Origin: Micropterix aruncella | Taxonomy: Eukaryota; Arthropoda; Insecta; Lepidoptera; Micropterigidae | Length of the DNA stretch: 64,000 bases | NCBI GenBank assembly: GCA_944548615.1 | Contig: OX155957.1 | Span: forward strand, 23,547,616 to 23,611,615 | Direction: 5' to 3' | Part shown: positions 11,501-19,681 of the stretch, piece by piece | How the letters are laid out: each line of letters begins with the position of its first letter | Position numbering within the stretch: position 1 is the first letter of the stretch | The notes under the pieces: generated by a model | Told to the model about the DNA's origin: nothing | Database searches by the model: none | What the model saw: only the letters and a program-made list of their open reading frames with translations | Made by a program: the position numbers and the translations under genes

Positions 11501-11714
11501 TATCTTCGCGAATAATTGCGTGATGCGGGATATAATAGCCGCAGTTTCCTAGGCCTTCCAGGACCTCGGAGAGGTAACTCTTATCTAAGTATTCCCGAAT
11601 TGCTCCGTCGTATGTCTGACGCAACGATGGCGACGAGGCTAATTTTCTTTCGAGGGATAAGAATCGTCGGGTTGCGGTTTGTATAGAGTCTCCGAGTGTA
11701 GCAACATCGTCCTT
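8574..11714 (-). CDS. pol: BEL/Pao Pol: reverse transcriptase, RNase H, integrase (upstream end cut off from gag)
   Basis: The frame is open for about 1047 codons. Reading from the upstream edge, a short linker with RRFLSLERKLASSPSLRQTY is followed by the RT with the YMDD active-site motif near residue 200. RNase H has FGDAS near 371 and FSDSAVALSW near 455. Integrase has the HHCC zinc region ending with CNTC near 713. Its DDE core shows D in GVDYAGPF near 750, D in YSDCGTNF near 817 and E in PHFGGIWE near 862. It replicates element RNA and inserts the cDNA. There is no ATG start: a downstream TTG near 11624 is not credible. The frame opens at the TTAA border of the internal insert, after an in-frame stop just upstream. 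It should continue the gag-protease frame, but precise removal of the insert would leave the two frames offset by +1. Confidence 0.95.
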   Translation of the reverse strand, partial: KDDVATLGDSIQTATRRFLSLERKLASSPSLRQTYDGAIREYLDKSYLSEVLEGLGNCGYYIPHHAIIREDKTTTKLRIVMDASAKTSSTVSLNDILYAGENLQLNLFNILLNFRLFPIAINADVRQMYLQVGILPEHRKFQRILYRFNPNEPLTTYEFTRVCFGLKCSPFLALRTVRRLASDECSRFPLASEVVTRDIYMDDVVTSVMTPSDAIELSTQLIKLFKAGGFDLVKFSSNSHELLQRIPEEHCLSQAVDFKEENSINILGLRWLPSSDVFTFVVNPEITKCTKRNILSCVAKLWDVMGFVAPVILYAKLLIKTLWLLKLDWDDMPPQKIISAWSQFQAELPELERLEIPRHLGVTSNVTLTLIGFGDASEKAYGGVVYLHVSYADHRPNKLTIVCAKSKIAPLKVVSLARLELCAALLLSKLLKVVVDTYTPRYRLENIFAFSDSAVALSWIHSSPHRWHTFVSNRVAKIHDNLPASTFYHISGNENPSDCLSRGLLPSQLIDHPLWLHGPPWLQSDLSVWPIQPFTHDKQVAVPEEKTVVLSTTSAEEPLMYTLAKRVSSWSRLLHIVVYVLRFTKKLPRSAKMTVSDLDAAESRILMAVQTVHFSEDIKTIQRNQPASSALRKLNPHLKDGLLRVGGRLANAELSEESKHPVLLPKRDHVVNLIIDYYHSRYMHTGPHLLMSLLRQQFWILSARNIVRKRIQMCNTCFKTNPKVVFPIMADLPACRVRQAKPFCHTGVDYAGPFTIVLNRYRGCRTQKAYLCLFVCLVTRALHLELVSDLSTETFLNAFKRFLSRRGPCSTMYSDCGTNFIGAKSHLDSLYSFLASDEYNGVINKHLTSSKIEWKLNPPRAPHFGGIWEANVRSVKTHLHRVIGTQILTYEELYTVLAQIEALLNSRPLSLLSGDPSEPLALTPAHFLTLTPLTSLPAASVSEQPLSTIKRKFMLDHMVQNYWSRWSLEYLHTLQVRQKWNTPSHPIVKGMVVLVREDNSPPLHWPLGVIEEIYPGTDAVTRVVLVRTKSGVYKRPVVKICPLPTQ

Positions 11715-11716
11715 AA

Positions 11717-13140
11717 CCCCTCACGTTGCGAGGTAAAAACTCACCTATCACTTTTGCGCGCGACATATTCGCGCAAAAAATCGACGCGAGTCAACGGCCT
11801 TGAGAAAAACGATCATAACTTATAAACCACTAATCGTATTAAAAAAATATAAATAGAAAAATGATCGCATTGAAATTTGACATATAAAACATTATAACCT
11901 TATCTCGTAAAACAATTAAGATAATAATGAATAAATATTACAAAATTGGCAAACTGAAAAAACTCGCCTATAAAATCATTTCGATTTTTTTGTAAATACA
12001 GTTTTTGTAAATATCAAAAATTGTAAATACAGTTATGTTCTTTATTAAATGCTTTACCAAAACGATATTTTTTTTTTACTTATTTGCATACAAAAATACG
12101 GAAAAAATATTTATTTATTCAGCCAAGAAAAATTGTATGTATTCTCGTAAAAAAAAATTTTTTTAATTTTTAATTTGTGACTACTTATGGTATTTTTTTA
12201 TATGAAATTCTTTCAAAATAACTTTATTACTACATCACTTCTTCTTAGAAATCACACCAGAACTTTGAGCTTTGTCTGATATTATAGAAAAATCTAAAGT
12301 TTTGAGAGTTTCCGACTTCCGAACCTAATAATAAACTTTGAATGCCCATAATATAAAATTCGTTAGATTTTTTCAATTATATTGTCTTATCATAGACTTA
12401 TTATATGTCTAATAACTAATTACTATACTCCAAAGAGTCACATTTCATCGAAAAACTACGGAAAATCGCACTTTTTTCTCTCATAGTAATTATCAAAACA
12501 AGTTTCATTTTCGGGAGCCATATTAGAAAACAACATATAATGTTCAAAATACGCCTAATTATGTGATAACTTAGGATGTAAATGAAGCAATACCTATTTT
12601 ATTAGTAAATTAAAGCGACATTACGTCATGTTTCGCGATATAACGGAACATTTCACAAACATTACAAAATAAATACGGCCATATTTCGCTCGCCGTTTGG
12701 TTTCGCCAAAGTGTTTTCTTCGAAAATTCGTGAAAAACAGCAAATGGGCTGTGTAAATTGTTTAATCCTAAGGCCTAAACTACTTAAAAATGGAAATTAC
12801 TTACTTTTATCCGGTATACACTTCACTTATATACACAAAACAATTCACAACACAAACACATCGCGGAATTATACGCCGCCAGCGGTGGGCAGTTCGCGAC
12901 TGTTGTCAGAAATGAGGTCACCGATTTTGTAAGGGATGTAGTAATTCATATTTCTAACATCGCATGCGGCAATCGAGCAATTTCATAGTGTTGCATATTT
13001 GGCTATATTATGGCATCATTCGATAGAATATACAATCGCATTTCGAAATTTAAACGACATTTTCTTGAGCGGCGAGCGCGATATCCCGTATGGGATAGTT
13101 TGGATTTCAGCCGGCCGCCATACATATCCCGCAAGGGATG
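11717..13140. mobile_element. TTAA-flanked insertion within the BEL element (piggyBac-like, non-autonomous)
   Basis: TTAA lies at 11713-11716 and 13141-13144. The 1424 bp between have no ORF of note. The ends, read inward, are CCCCTCACGTTGCGAGG and CATCCCTTGCGGGATATG: imperfect inverted repeats sharing a TTGCGRGR core, each able to form a small hairpin. A second hairpin motif, ATCCCGTATGGGAT, occurs near the right end. BEL coding sequence stops on one side and restarts on the other in the expected protein order, so the segment is an insertion rather than native sequence. TTAA duplication suggests piggyBac-type transposition, but the weak termini leave room for another origin. Confidence 0.65.
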
Positions 13141-15165
13141 TTAAGTGCCGAGCGGGTTAAATGGTAAAGCGACGGTATATCTCCCTGATGTGTCACGTGT
13201 CGTTGTGTTTGAGTATATTTCTTCACATTTCCGATCTGACTGTGATATAAATTTTAATGTAGGGATTTCTTCTAGCTCCCAGAACTTTGCCATGAGATTC
13301 TCCATGGACATATTATTAAATGAACAGAAAGCGTAATTGTTTAATGAACAGCTGGAATTGGATATTGGGGCAGTCCCCATGACAATATATCCCAGTTTTG
13401 TTTCAAGTGCGTGTGGTTGACCTACTGAGCCGAGTATCTTTCCCTTCAATAGGATCTCCGTAAAGATCTGAACTCCGAGTATCATATCAATGGGTTCAGG
13501 CGTGCCAAAGTTGTCATCAGCCAGCGGCAAATTCTGCAAGTAACTTAATGACGAAACATCAATTACCGCACTAGGCAGCTCGTCCGTAATTCGGTCAACG
13601 ATCAGCGGTTGAATGGTGAATTTTACGTCATTATTATGACGGGAACTTAAAGTAACACATGTAATCCCGTTTACCGGATGTGTCTTCCCCCCTATCCCTG
13701 TCACAAATGCATGATTGCGATTCGGTAGAGGATTTAGACCTAACCGTTTACAGCATGCATGGGTTATAAAGTTATTTTGGCTAGCACTGTCGATTAAAGC
13801 CCTGACAGAATATATCTGGTTCTTTGCGGTTATGGTGTTAAGACGAGCAGTGCCCAAAAGAATAACTTGATTTATGTTGGAGGTATGGCACCTTGGCCCA
13901 ACAGAAGACAATGTGCACAGTGCAACGTCCGTTGGTGAAGCTGAAGTTTCATAATTTTTCGCGGATGGTGTATTTTGGAAATGCAGCAGTGTGTGGTGTT
14001 TAAGGTTACACCGACGACACCTACTATCGGATTTACATGCGTGCGTAGCATGTTTTGCACTCAGGCAATTAACACAACATTTATGTTTTTTCACAAAATT
14101 AAAACGATTTTCGGGTGTTTCTTTTAAGAAATCGGCGCACTTATAAAGGACGTCGTGGTCATGTTTTTGACAGAATGAGCATATGTTTGGATTTTGTTCA
14201 ATACCAACAAATGCATGGGATGACTGACCTGAACGTTTGTACCCACTATTGTTCGGTTTATTTTGATTGCCTATAGGGCGCAAATTTGACGCCCTGTTGA
14301 TAGTAGTTCGCTGCAGAATTTTTGCTTTTTCACGTATGAATGTGACAAACTCGTCATATTTAGGAATATCTGTCTTTCTTATAGACATTTCGAATTCCTG
14401 TGCGGTTTCCCGGTCGAGTTTTTTCATGCCAATATGAATTAACAGAAACTCGGTTAAATCCGGTATTTTGAGTTGTTTTAATGCGGAAATACAACTTGAA
14501 AATTGATCAATAAATGACTCAAGATTATTTGAAGTTGATTGGGTTATAGGCTTTAAATCCAGAAGCATATCGCAATATGCTGTTCCAGTACCACGTACAT
14601 CTTGGTATTTAGTAACCAATGTATTCCAAATTATGGAGTAATTCTCTGCTGCGGGCGTAATGCCGGCAAAGACTGTTTGCGCTTTGTCAGTTAATTTTCC
14701 TACTAAGTACTGAATTTTCTGAGAGTCTGACAATTCCGAATTTTCGTGGATAGACGTACGGAAAACCTCATAGAATACAGGCCAGTTCTGAAAGTTACCG
14801 TTAAATGACGGCAGCTCCAAGCGTGGTAATTTTGAAATATTGGAATTTTGCATGTGTGTGGTTTTTTTATTTATTGTTTCTTTTTTACGTTGAATGATAC
14901 CGTATAGCTCTTCGAACGCAATGCATGGTTCAAAATTTGGCTCAAACTCTGGATTTAAATCCAATTTTAAAGAATTTATATTTTCTATCAATGTGTCGAA
15001 TTTATGATGTAGTTCTGGCAACGTCGTTACATCCGCTAAAAACGATTCTCGCGAAATATCATCTGTAATATTTTTAGATTTATCGTATACTCTTTGCAAA
15101 CGCGAGAAGTAGGATTGACGTTTAGACTCTAATAATTTCAACTGATTTTCTATTTTCGGAGGCAT
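13141..15165 (-). CDS. gag-pro: BEL/Pao Gag and aspartic protease
   Basis: A 674-residue frame starting at a true ATG at 15165 (MPPKIENQLKLLE). The N-terminal half contains Gag capsid-type sequence, including LPRLELPSFNG and NWPVFYEVFRTSI. Three cysteine/histidine clusters follow: CSFCQKHDHDVLYKC near residue 328, CVNCLSAKHATHAC near 362 and CRRCNLKHHTLLH near 377. They resemble BEL nucleocapsid zinc knuckles. The protease has LIDSAS near 455, with the catalytic Asp present; DSAS replaces the commoner DSGS. The end (KFWELEEIPTL, then GRYTVALPF) is the BEL linker that normally leads into RT. The stop codon uses bases of the TTAA at the edge of the insert, two residues past PLG. Gag packages element RNA; the protease would mature the polyprotein. 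Confidence 0.93.
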   Translation of the reverse strand: MPPKIENQLKLLESKRQSYFSRLQRVYDKSKNITDDISRESFLADVTTLPELHHKFDTLIENINSLKLDLNPEFEPNFEPCIAFEELYGIIQRKKETINKKTTHMQNSNISKLPRLELPSFNGNFQNWPVFYEVFRTSIHENSELSDSQKIQYLVGKLTDKAQTVFAGITPAAENYSIIWNTLVTKYQDVRGTGTAYCDMLLDLKPITQSTSNNLESFIDQFSSCISALKQLKIPDLTEFLLIHIGMKKLDRETAQEFEMSIRKTDIPKYDEFVTFIREKAKILQRTTINRASNLRPIGNQNKPNNSGYKRSGQSSHAFVGIEQNPNICSFCQKHDHDVLYKCADFLKETPENRFNFVKKHKCCVNCLSAKHATHACKSDSRCRRCNLKHHTLLHFQNTPSAKNYETSASPTDVALCTLSSVGPRCHTSNINQVILLGTARLNTITAKNQIYSVRALIDSASQNNFITHACCKRLGLNPLPNRNHAFVTGIGGKTHPVNGITCVTLSSRHNNDVKFTIQPLIVDRITDELPSAVIDVSSLSYLQNLPLADDNFGTPEPIDMILGVQIFTEILLKGKILGSVGQPHALETKLGYIVMGTAPISNSSCSLNNYAFCSFNNMSMENLMAKFWELEEIPTLKFISQSDRKCEEIYSNTTTRDTSGRYTVALPFNPLGT

Positions 15166-15473
15166 TTTGATTATAATTAAATGAAATAAATTTAATTATT
15201 GTTATATTATTTTTCTTTTGTTTATTATTTTACGTAATGTAAGTAATTAATTAACACACAACAGGGTGAACTGGCGAAAATATGCGAATAGATTAATGAA
15301 ATGCGAAAAAAATATATGCGACAAAACTATGCGAAAAAAAAGGCCAAAGAGACCTAAAATACGATATATTTAAATTTAATTTGAATGATTCACATCCGGG
15401 CCAAAGTGACCCCAAACATGGTTTATTCAAATTTACTTTGAATGATTCAAATCCGGCCGAAGTGACCAACTTA
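15166..15473 (-). promoter_or_regulatory. BEL 5' leader with primer-binding site and a degenerate second copy
   Basis: On the plus strand, CCGGCCGAAGTGACCA (15453-15468) is preceded by the T-loop-like TTCAAAT. That matches a tRNA 3' end exactly in layout: 7-nt loop, 5-nt stem, 7-nt acceptor, discriminator and CCA. Its complement is the primer-binding site, 5 nt from the upstream LTR. About 57 bp further in, a diverged duplicate occurs (TTCACATCCGGGCCAAAGTG near 15389), and a weaker trace near 15343. The tRNA identity cannot be named from sequence alone. Confidence 0.7.
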
Positions 15474-16049
15474 TGATGATGCGGGTACCTAGAGGTCTGG
15501 TCTCGTTACTCAGAAGAGCACTCTAGGCGGTTTATGATTTTGCGTGAGATCCGTGTGAGTTTGCTAGCTTGAAGGACCACCTGGTGTACCTTAGTACCCA
15601 GGAGCGGATATTTAAAGTGGAAAGACAGGATGTCGGTACTTACGGTTTTGTTTGTTCCGTATGTGCTGCTGGACTGCACTGCTTCTCGTTTATCTGTCAC
15701 TCACTGAGGTTTCACACGAATTGCGATGCGGGCTAATCAACACAAAGGTTTGTGTGATGCGATGCGGCGGTTTGCGACGAGAAAAAACGATAATCTCGTC
15801 TGTTGTTGCGGAGCGAATACATTCGACGACGCGCCTCGCCAAGTCAACAAATGTACTGTCCTACCCGTCGTTCCGACGGGGCGATCCGTAGCGCTGGGCG
15901 GCTCAGATCGGCGCGGGTCGCGACATGTTTAAACGTGTACCGACAATATTGATTGGAGCGGAAGAATTTATAAAAGGGATTGGATTAGACAAGTGATTAG
16001 GAGGCGGAAAATTACGCTAATTCTCACACAAACCTCACTGGCGTGAACA
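15474..16049 (-). repeat. Upstream (5') LTR of the BEL/Pao element
   Basis: Identical by eye to the downstream LTR. On the sense strand CCCTTTTATAAATTC (15963-15977) is a TATA-like core promoter candidate about 75 bp from the LTR outer end, suited to drive element transcription toward lower coordinates. Confidence 0.95.
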
Positions 16050-16054
16050 ATATG

Positions 16055-17220
16055 TATGTATATTTAAATATTATTTTATCACATACTGTTATATTATTAT
16101 GTACCTACACATGATTTACTAAATAAAATATATTACTCTTATTCATTAGACACTATGTATATAAAAAAATCATACCGTAAAACAAGTAATCTACACTAAA
16201 TACATTTACAATAAGCCTACCGTAGTATAGGCGGGGCCTAATTAGGACGGCTTTGTAAATAAAATAAACTATATAGTTTTGATATACAAATTTGAATTTT
16301 AATTTAAAAATATATATATATATATATAATTGTGATTATAAATGATGTCAATATCTCAAATATCGACAGTATTTACTAAAGTCTATTATATAGGTATGAT
16401 AGGGCGGATATTTTATTTAGTGAGTGTACAGCGTCCAGCTTATTTGTATAGTCGCAACACACCTAGGAAACCTTGCATGTTTCATCGTCACCACAAATAA
16501 TTGAAGAGGTCGGGGCAATAACGGATCTAAGCCACAATTTTTGAATTTTCACGATTATAGTGAAATGGCATCTGTAAAGAAGGTTTCAAACCAATATCCC
16601 CGTTGTACGGCTATTGCGCGACAGATGTCCTCACCAAGCTATAAATAACTTGTTGCTAGCTTGCAAACCAGTGGATTTTTAAAAAAACAAGAATATCATA
16701 AGCCACAACAGTCAACATGGCGACAGGTGATCGAATATCATTAAAGCGAAAACAGGTGACTTATAACGAAATAGACGGTGTGGTTCAGGTTCGGATATTG
16801 GCTCTGACGATTCAGTAAACGATAGGGAAAATTCTCCACTAATTCAAGTAAAAGTGATGAATCTACACCAAAATAGATAAATAGACATTTTAGTGGCTTG
16901 AGTCCTTTTTATTGCAGGATATGTGGCTTGTCTGTTAGGATATAACAACATTTAATTTTTTTTAAAATATAAAGTGGCCATATAAAGCTCGTTTTGAATT
17001 TTTTATGTATGAAGAGCAAAATTCCCTACTGTTAATTTAATTTTACGCGTTATACGTTAATAATAAATTGTAAATATATAGTTTAAATATCTATACTGCA
17101 CGATTTCATAATAGACAAACTCAGTTTAATTCATATTTATTTATTGAACACATAAAACATTACACAGTTTATTTACAATAATACCTATGTATATTAGGCC
17201 TAACAAAACTTGTCATTATT
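16055..17220. pseudogene. AT-rich sequence with a possible short transposase N-terminus relic
   Basis: Starting at an ATG near 16717 (+), the sequence reads MATGDRISLKRKQVTYNEID. After a frameshift it continues with acidic, serine-rich text including SDIGSDDSVNDRENSPLIQ. Acidic, low-complexity N-termini of this kind occur in piggyBac-type transposases, but no catalytic region follows. The remainder has a TA microsatellite at about 16308-16328 and no other feature. Confidence 0.25.
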
Positions 17221-17638
17221 ATTTTCAGGGGAGCTTCTGTACATCAAATTAAACAAGGAAATTGCTTTTTTTTTAATTTTGGCTTTTTTTCTGAAAAAAA
17301 CATGTTTTTGTATATTAGGAAATTTTATTGTACAGTAGCATATTTCACATTATAAACTGAGTGGAAAATCATTTACAACTTTTTTTGATTTAAGTCTTGG
17401 TTACCTTGTAAAATATTTTTTTATATTCAACATTCGAATATTCAGGTTTTTTTTTCTCAGTAACATAGGTCTAAATCAAAAAAGTTGTTGATGAATTTAA
17501 GTTATTTTTTTATGTATAATATTCTACTGTACAATACAATCTCCTAACATTAAAAAAAATGTTTTTTCATAAAAAAAATCTACAATAAAAAAACGATTTT
17601 TACATTTTGTTTGATAGACAGAAGCTCCCCTGAAAATA
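17221..17638. mobile_element. Long hairpin MITE with 20-bp perfect termini
   Basis: ATTTTCAGGGGAGCTTCTGT at 17221-17240 is repeated as its exact reverse complement at 17619-17638. Similarity continues inward for much of each arm, so transcripts could fold into a long hairpin. There is no ORF and no certain target duplication. A related, less complete copy lies at about 18255-18546. Confidence 0.7.
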
Positions 17639-17995
17639 TAAGAACAAGAGTTGTTGTTAAACCTTATGTAGAGATTGTAGGTACACGCCGTATCTTACAA
17701 TCTCTATGTTATATATAATATAATATCAAGGAACTGAAATCTTAAAGTAACTACCAATCTTTTCTTTGCAGTGACACTTTGTGATAGAATAGTGTCTTTT
17801 TTTTTTAATAAAAGCAGTTACTAATCTTAAAATTTCTTCAAATGGTGTAGCCGGTAGTTTCACAAATCTGATGGCTTCAGTGGACTTAATATTTGACAAC
17901 TTATTATACAACTTTTCCCATAATATCAAGTAGTGCTTTACTCGCATCTTCCTCTTCTTTTTTTAATTTTCATGGTAGCGACCACAATAGTCCCG

Positions 17996-18232
17996 GCAAG
18001 GCCTATTTTTGATGTTTGGATAGTGCAGGTGCCATAACGGTCTAGGTACTCGTGGCAAAATTACTTTGACGGAGCACACGCGAAACGTGTAACCAGAACG
18101 ATAGAAGTCAAAGTACGCGGCAAGGGCTATTTTTTTATGTGCAGGTGCCATAACGGTCTAGGTAATCGTTGCTAAATAACTTTTCAGGAGAACACACGAT
18201 ACGTGTAGCCAGAACGCTAGAAATCAAAGACT
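17996..18232. repeat. Tandem duplication of about 120 bp
   Basis: Two adjacent diverged copies share GTGCAGGTGCCATAACGGTC and the string ending in CCAGAACG(A/C)TAGAA. It is non-coding; the frame at 17963-18151 lies across it and is not a gene. Confidence 0.6.
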
Positions 18233-18254
18233 GAGCTAGGCCCGATAGATAGGT

Positions 18255-18546
18255 TTCTAGTGAACATTAAAGTTGAAAAACATCTACAACTTTTTTTGAT
18301 TCAAGCCTTGGTTGCAGAGGAAAATATTTTTTTATTTAACTTTTGTATATTCAGGTTTGTTTTTCCCATTAACAAACACCTATATCAAAAAAAGTTGTAG
18401 ATGATTCTCCACTTCGTTTATCACGTAGAATAATTTCTTAAACAAAAGAATCTTTTTAAACCCAAAAAACTGTTTTTTCATAAAAAAGCCAAAATGAAAA
18501 AAAAAATCTTGTTTAGTTTGATGTACAAAATCACCCCTTAAAAATA
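18255..18546. mobile_element. Second, partial copy of the hairpin MITE
   Basis: Shares ACAACTTTTTTTGATTCAAG-type arm sequence, the complementary CAAAAAAAGTTGTAGATGAT arm, and a right end (GATGTACAAAATCACCCCTT) related to the copy at 17221. The left end is eroded. Confidence 0.5.
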
Positions 18547-18629
18547 TGCCTGGTCGTTTCTAACATCCTGTATACTGAAAAGTAAGAACCCATTTCGAGT
18601 CGATGTTTTGGGATCGTTCGATATTAATG

Positions 18630-18845
18630 TTTCAGATGGTGCATCTCTAAGCCTGTATCTGCCCCGCAGTCAAATTTAGTAGGATAAACGGGTAATTCCC
18701 TCGGATTGAGGAATCGGTAGGAAAAGTAAAAAATAGGTGGTACATCTCTAGGCCTCTCTTTGCCAGCCAAGCATATTTAGAAGGAAAAACGGGTAATTCC
18801 ATCAGATTGACGAATCGGTAGGAAAAGTAAAAAGATAGGGTAATG
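18630..18845. repeat. Tandem duplication of about 110 bp
   Basis: Two copies share GGTAATTCC(C/A)TC(G/A)GATTGA and GAATCGGTAGGAAAAGTAAA. Non-coding. Confidence 0.55.
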
Positions 18846-19680
18846 TTTTCGAGCGTTTATGTAGGTACTTACAAAAATTATGTACCTACAACTAGCGAAA
18901 GTCTGTCTGTCTGTCCGGTTTTGGATTCTAGTGGATCCGAACAACTTGGCGCTTGATGGCCTGCGTATGTGATTTTAGGTCGGCCCAACTCACGGGTCAG
19001 CTCCTATCCGGTAGCCTGCACTAAAGGGATTTAAGTTAGTTCTCGGAACTCGGAAGGTTGACAGTGATCTCTGAGTATTATATCTCCCTGAGTATTATCT
19101 TCATTACTTTACAGATTACTTTTTTGAACGTTTTGCTATGGCTACTTTACATAACCCAATCAAGCGTTTTACATAACCCAATCAAGGCAGCCCATGAAAA
19201 CCACGCGCACACCCCTGACATGAAGAAATTCGTCAGAATATTTCGGGAATACTTCAGAACGCAATTGTAGCACACACACCGTTAAGGTGATGTATATGTA
19301 AACTTTGACAATTATATTTTTGGCAATATTTGAACCGTAGTGAAATAACAGATAGTGTTAGCCAACGGAAGAAAATACTGTAACCAAAAGTATCTTTCTT
19401 AAGCACATAGCTATTTCAGATTTTTCGAAAAAGAAAGGTCAAGAACATGGGGTATAGGAAAGTCAGAAATTATGGTGTTAAAGCTATTCAAAATATTTTG
19501 CAAGAATACGAATCAGACGTGGACTCACAGAGGCCAAAACATCGTGGACCAAGAAGCCGCAGAATTTGTCCTTAATAAGGAAGAAGTTCGTGATTTTAAA
19601 AATTAACTTATAAGATTTTAATTCGCAATGATATTATCATCTAATTTAAAAAGATTTTCCAAATAAAATATCTTATTTTG
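18846..19680. other. Unassigned stretch, no gene seen
   Basis: A GTCTGTCTGTCTGTCC run lies near 18900. A few short frames, such as 19058-19270 (+), have no recognisable domain. Protein-like text near 19455-19570 (+) is broken and unidentified. Confidence 0.35.
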
Positions 19681-19681
19681 G

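Larger units (their letters stand above)
7715..16049 (-). mobile_element. Full-length BEL/Pao LTR retrotransposon
   Basis: An 8335-bp element bounded by two 576-bp direct repeats (7715-8290 and 15474-16049) that begin TG, end CA and look identical throughout. The 5-bp target duplication ATATG flanks it exactly (7710-7714 and 16050-16054). It carries a gag-protease frame, then RT, RNase H and integrase in the order typical of BEL/Pao, on the minus strand. A tRNA-like primer-binding site adjoins the upstream LTR and a purine-rich tract adjoins the downstream LTR. Identical LTRs indicate recent insertion. The gag and pol frames are separated by a 1424-bp TTAA-flanked insert, so this copy probably cannot make a normal Gag-Pol product. 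Confidence 0.96.
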
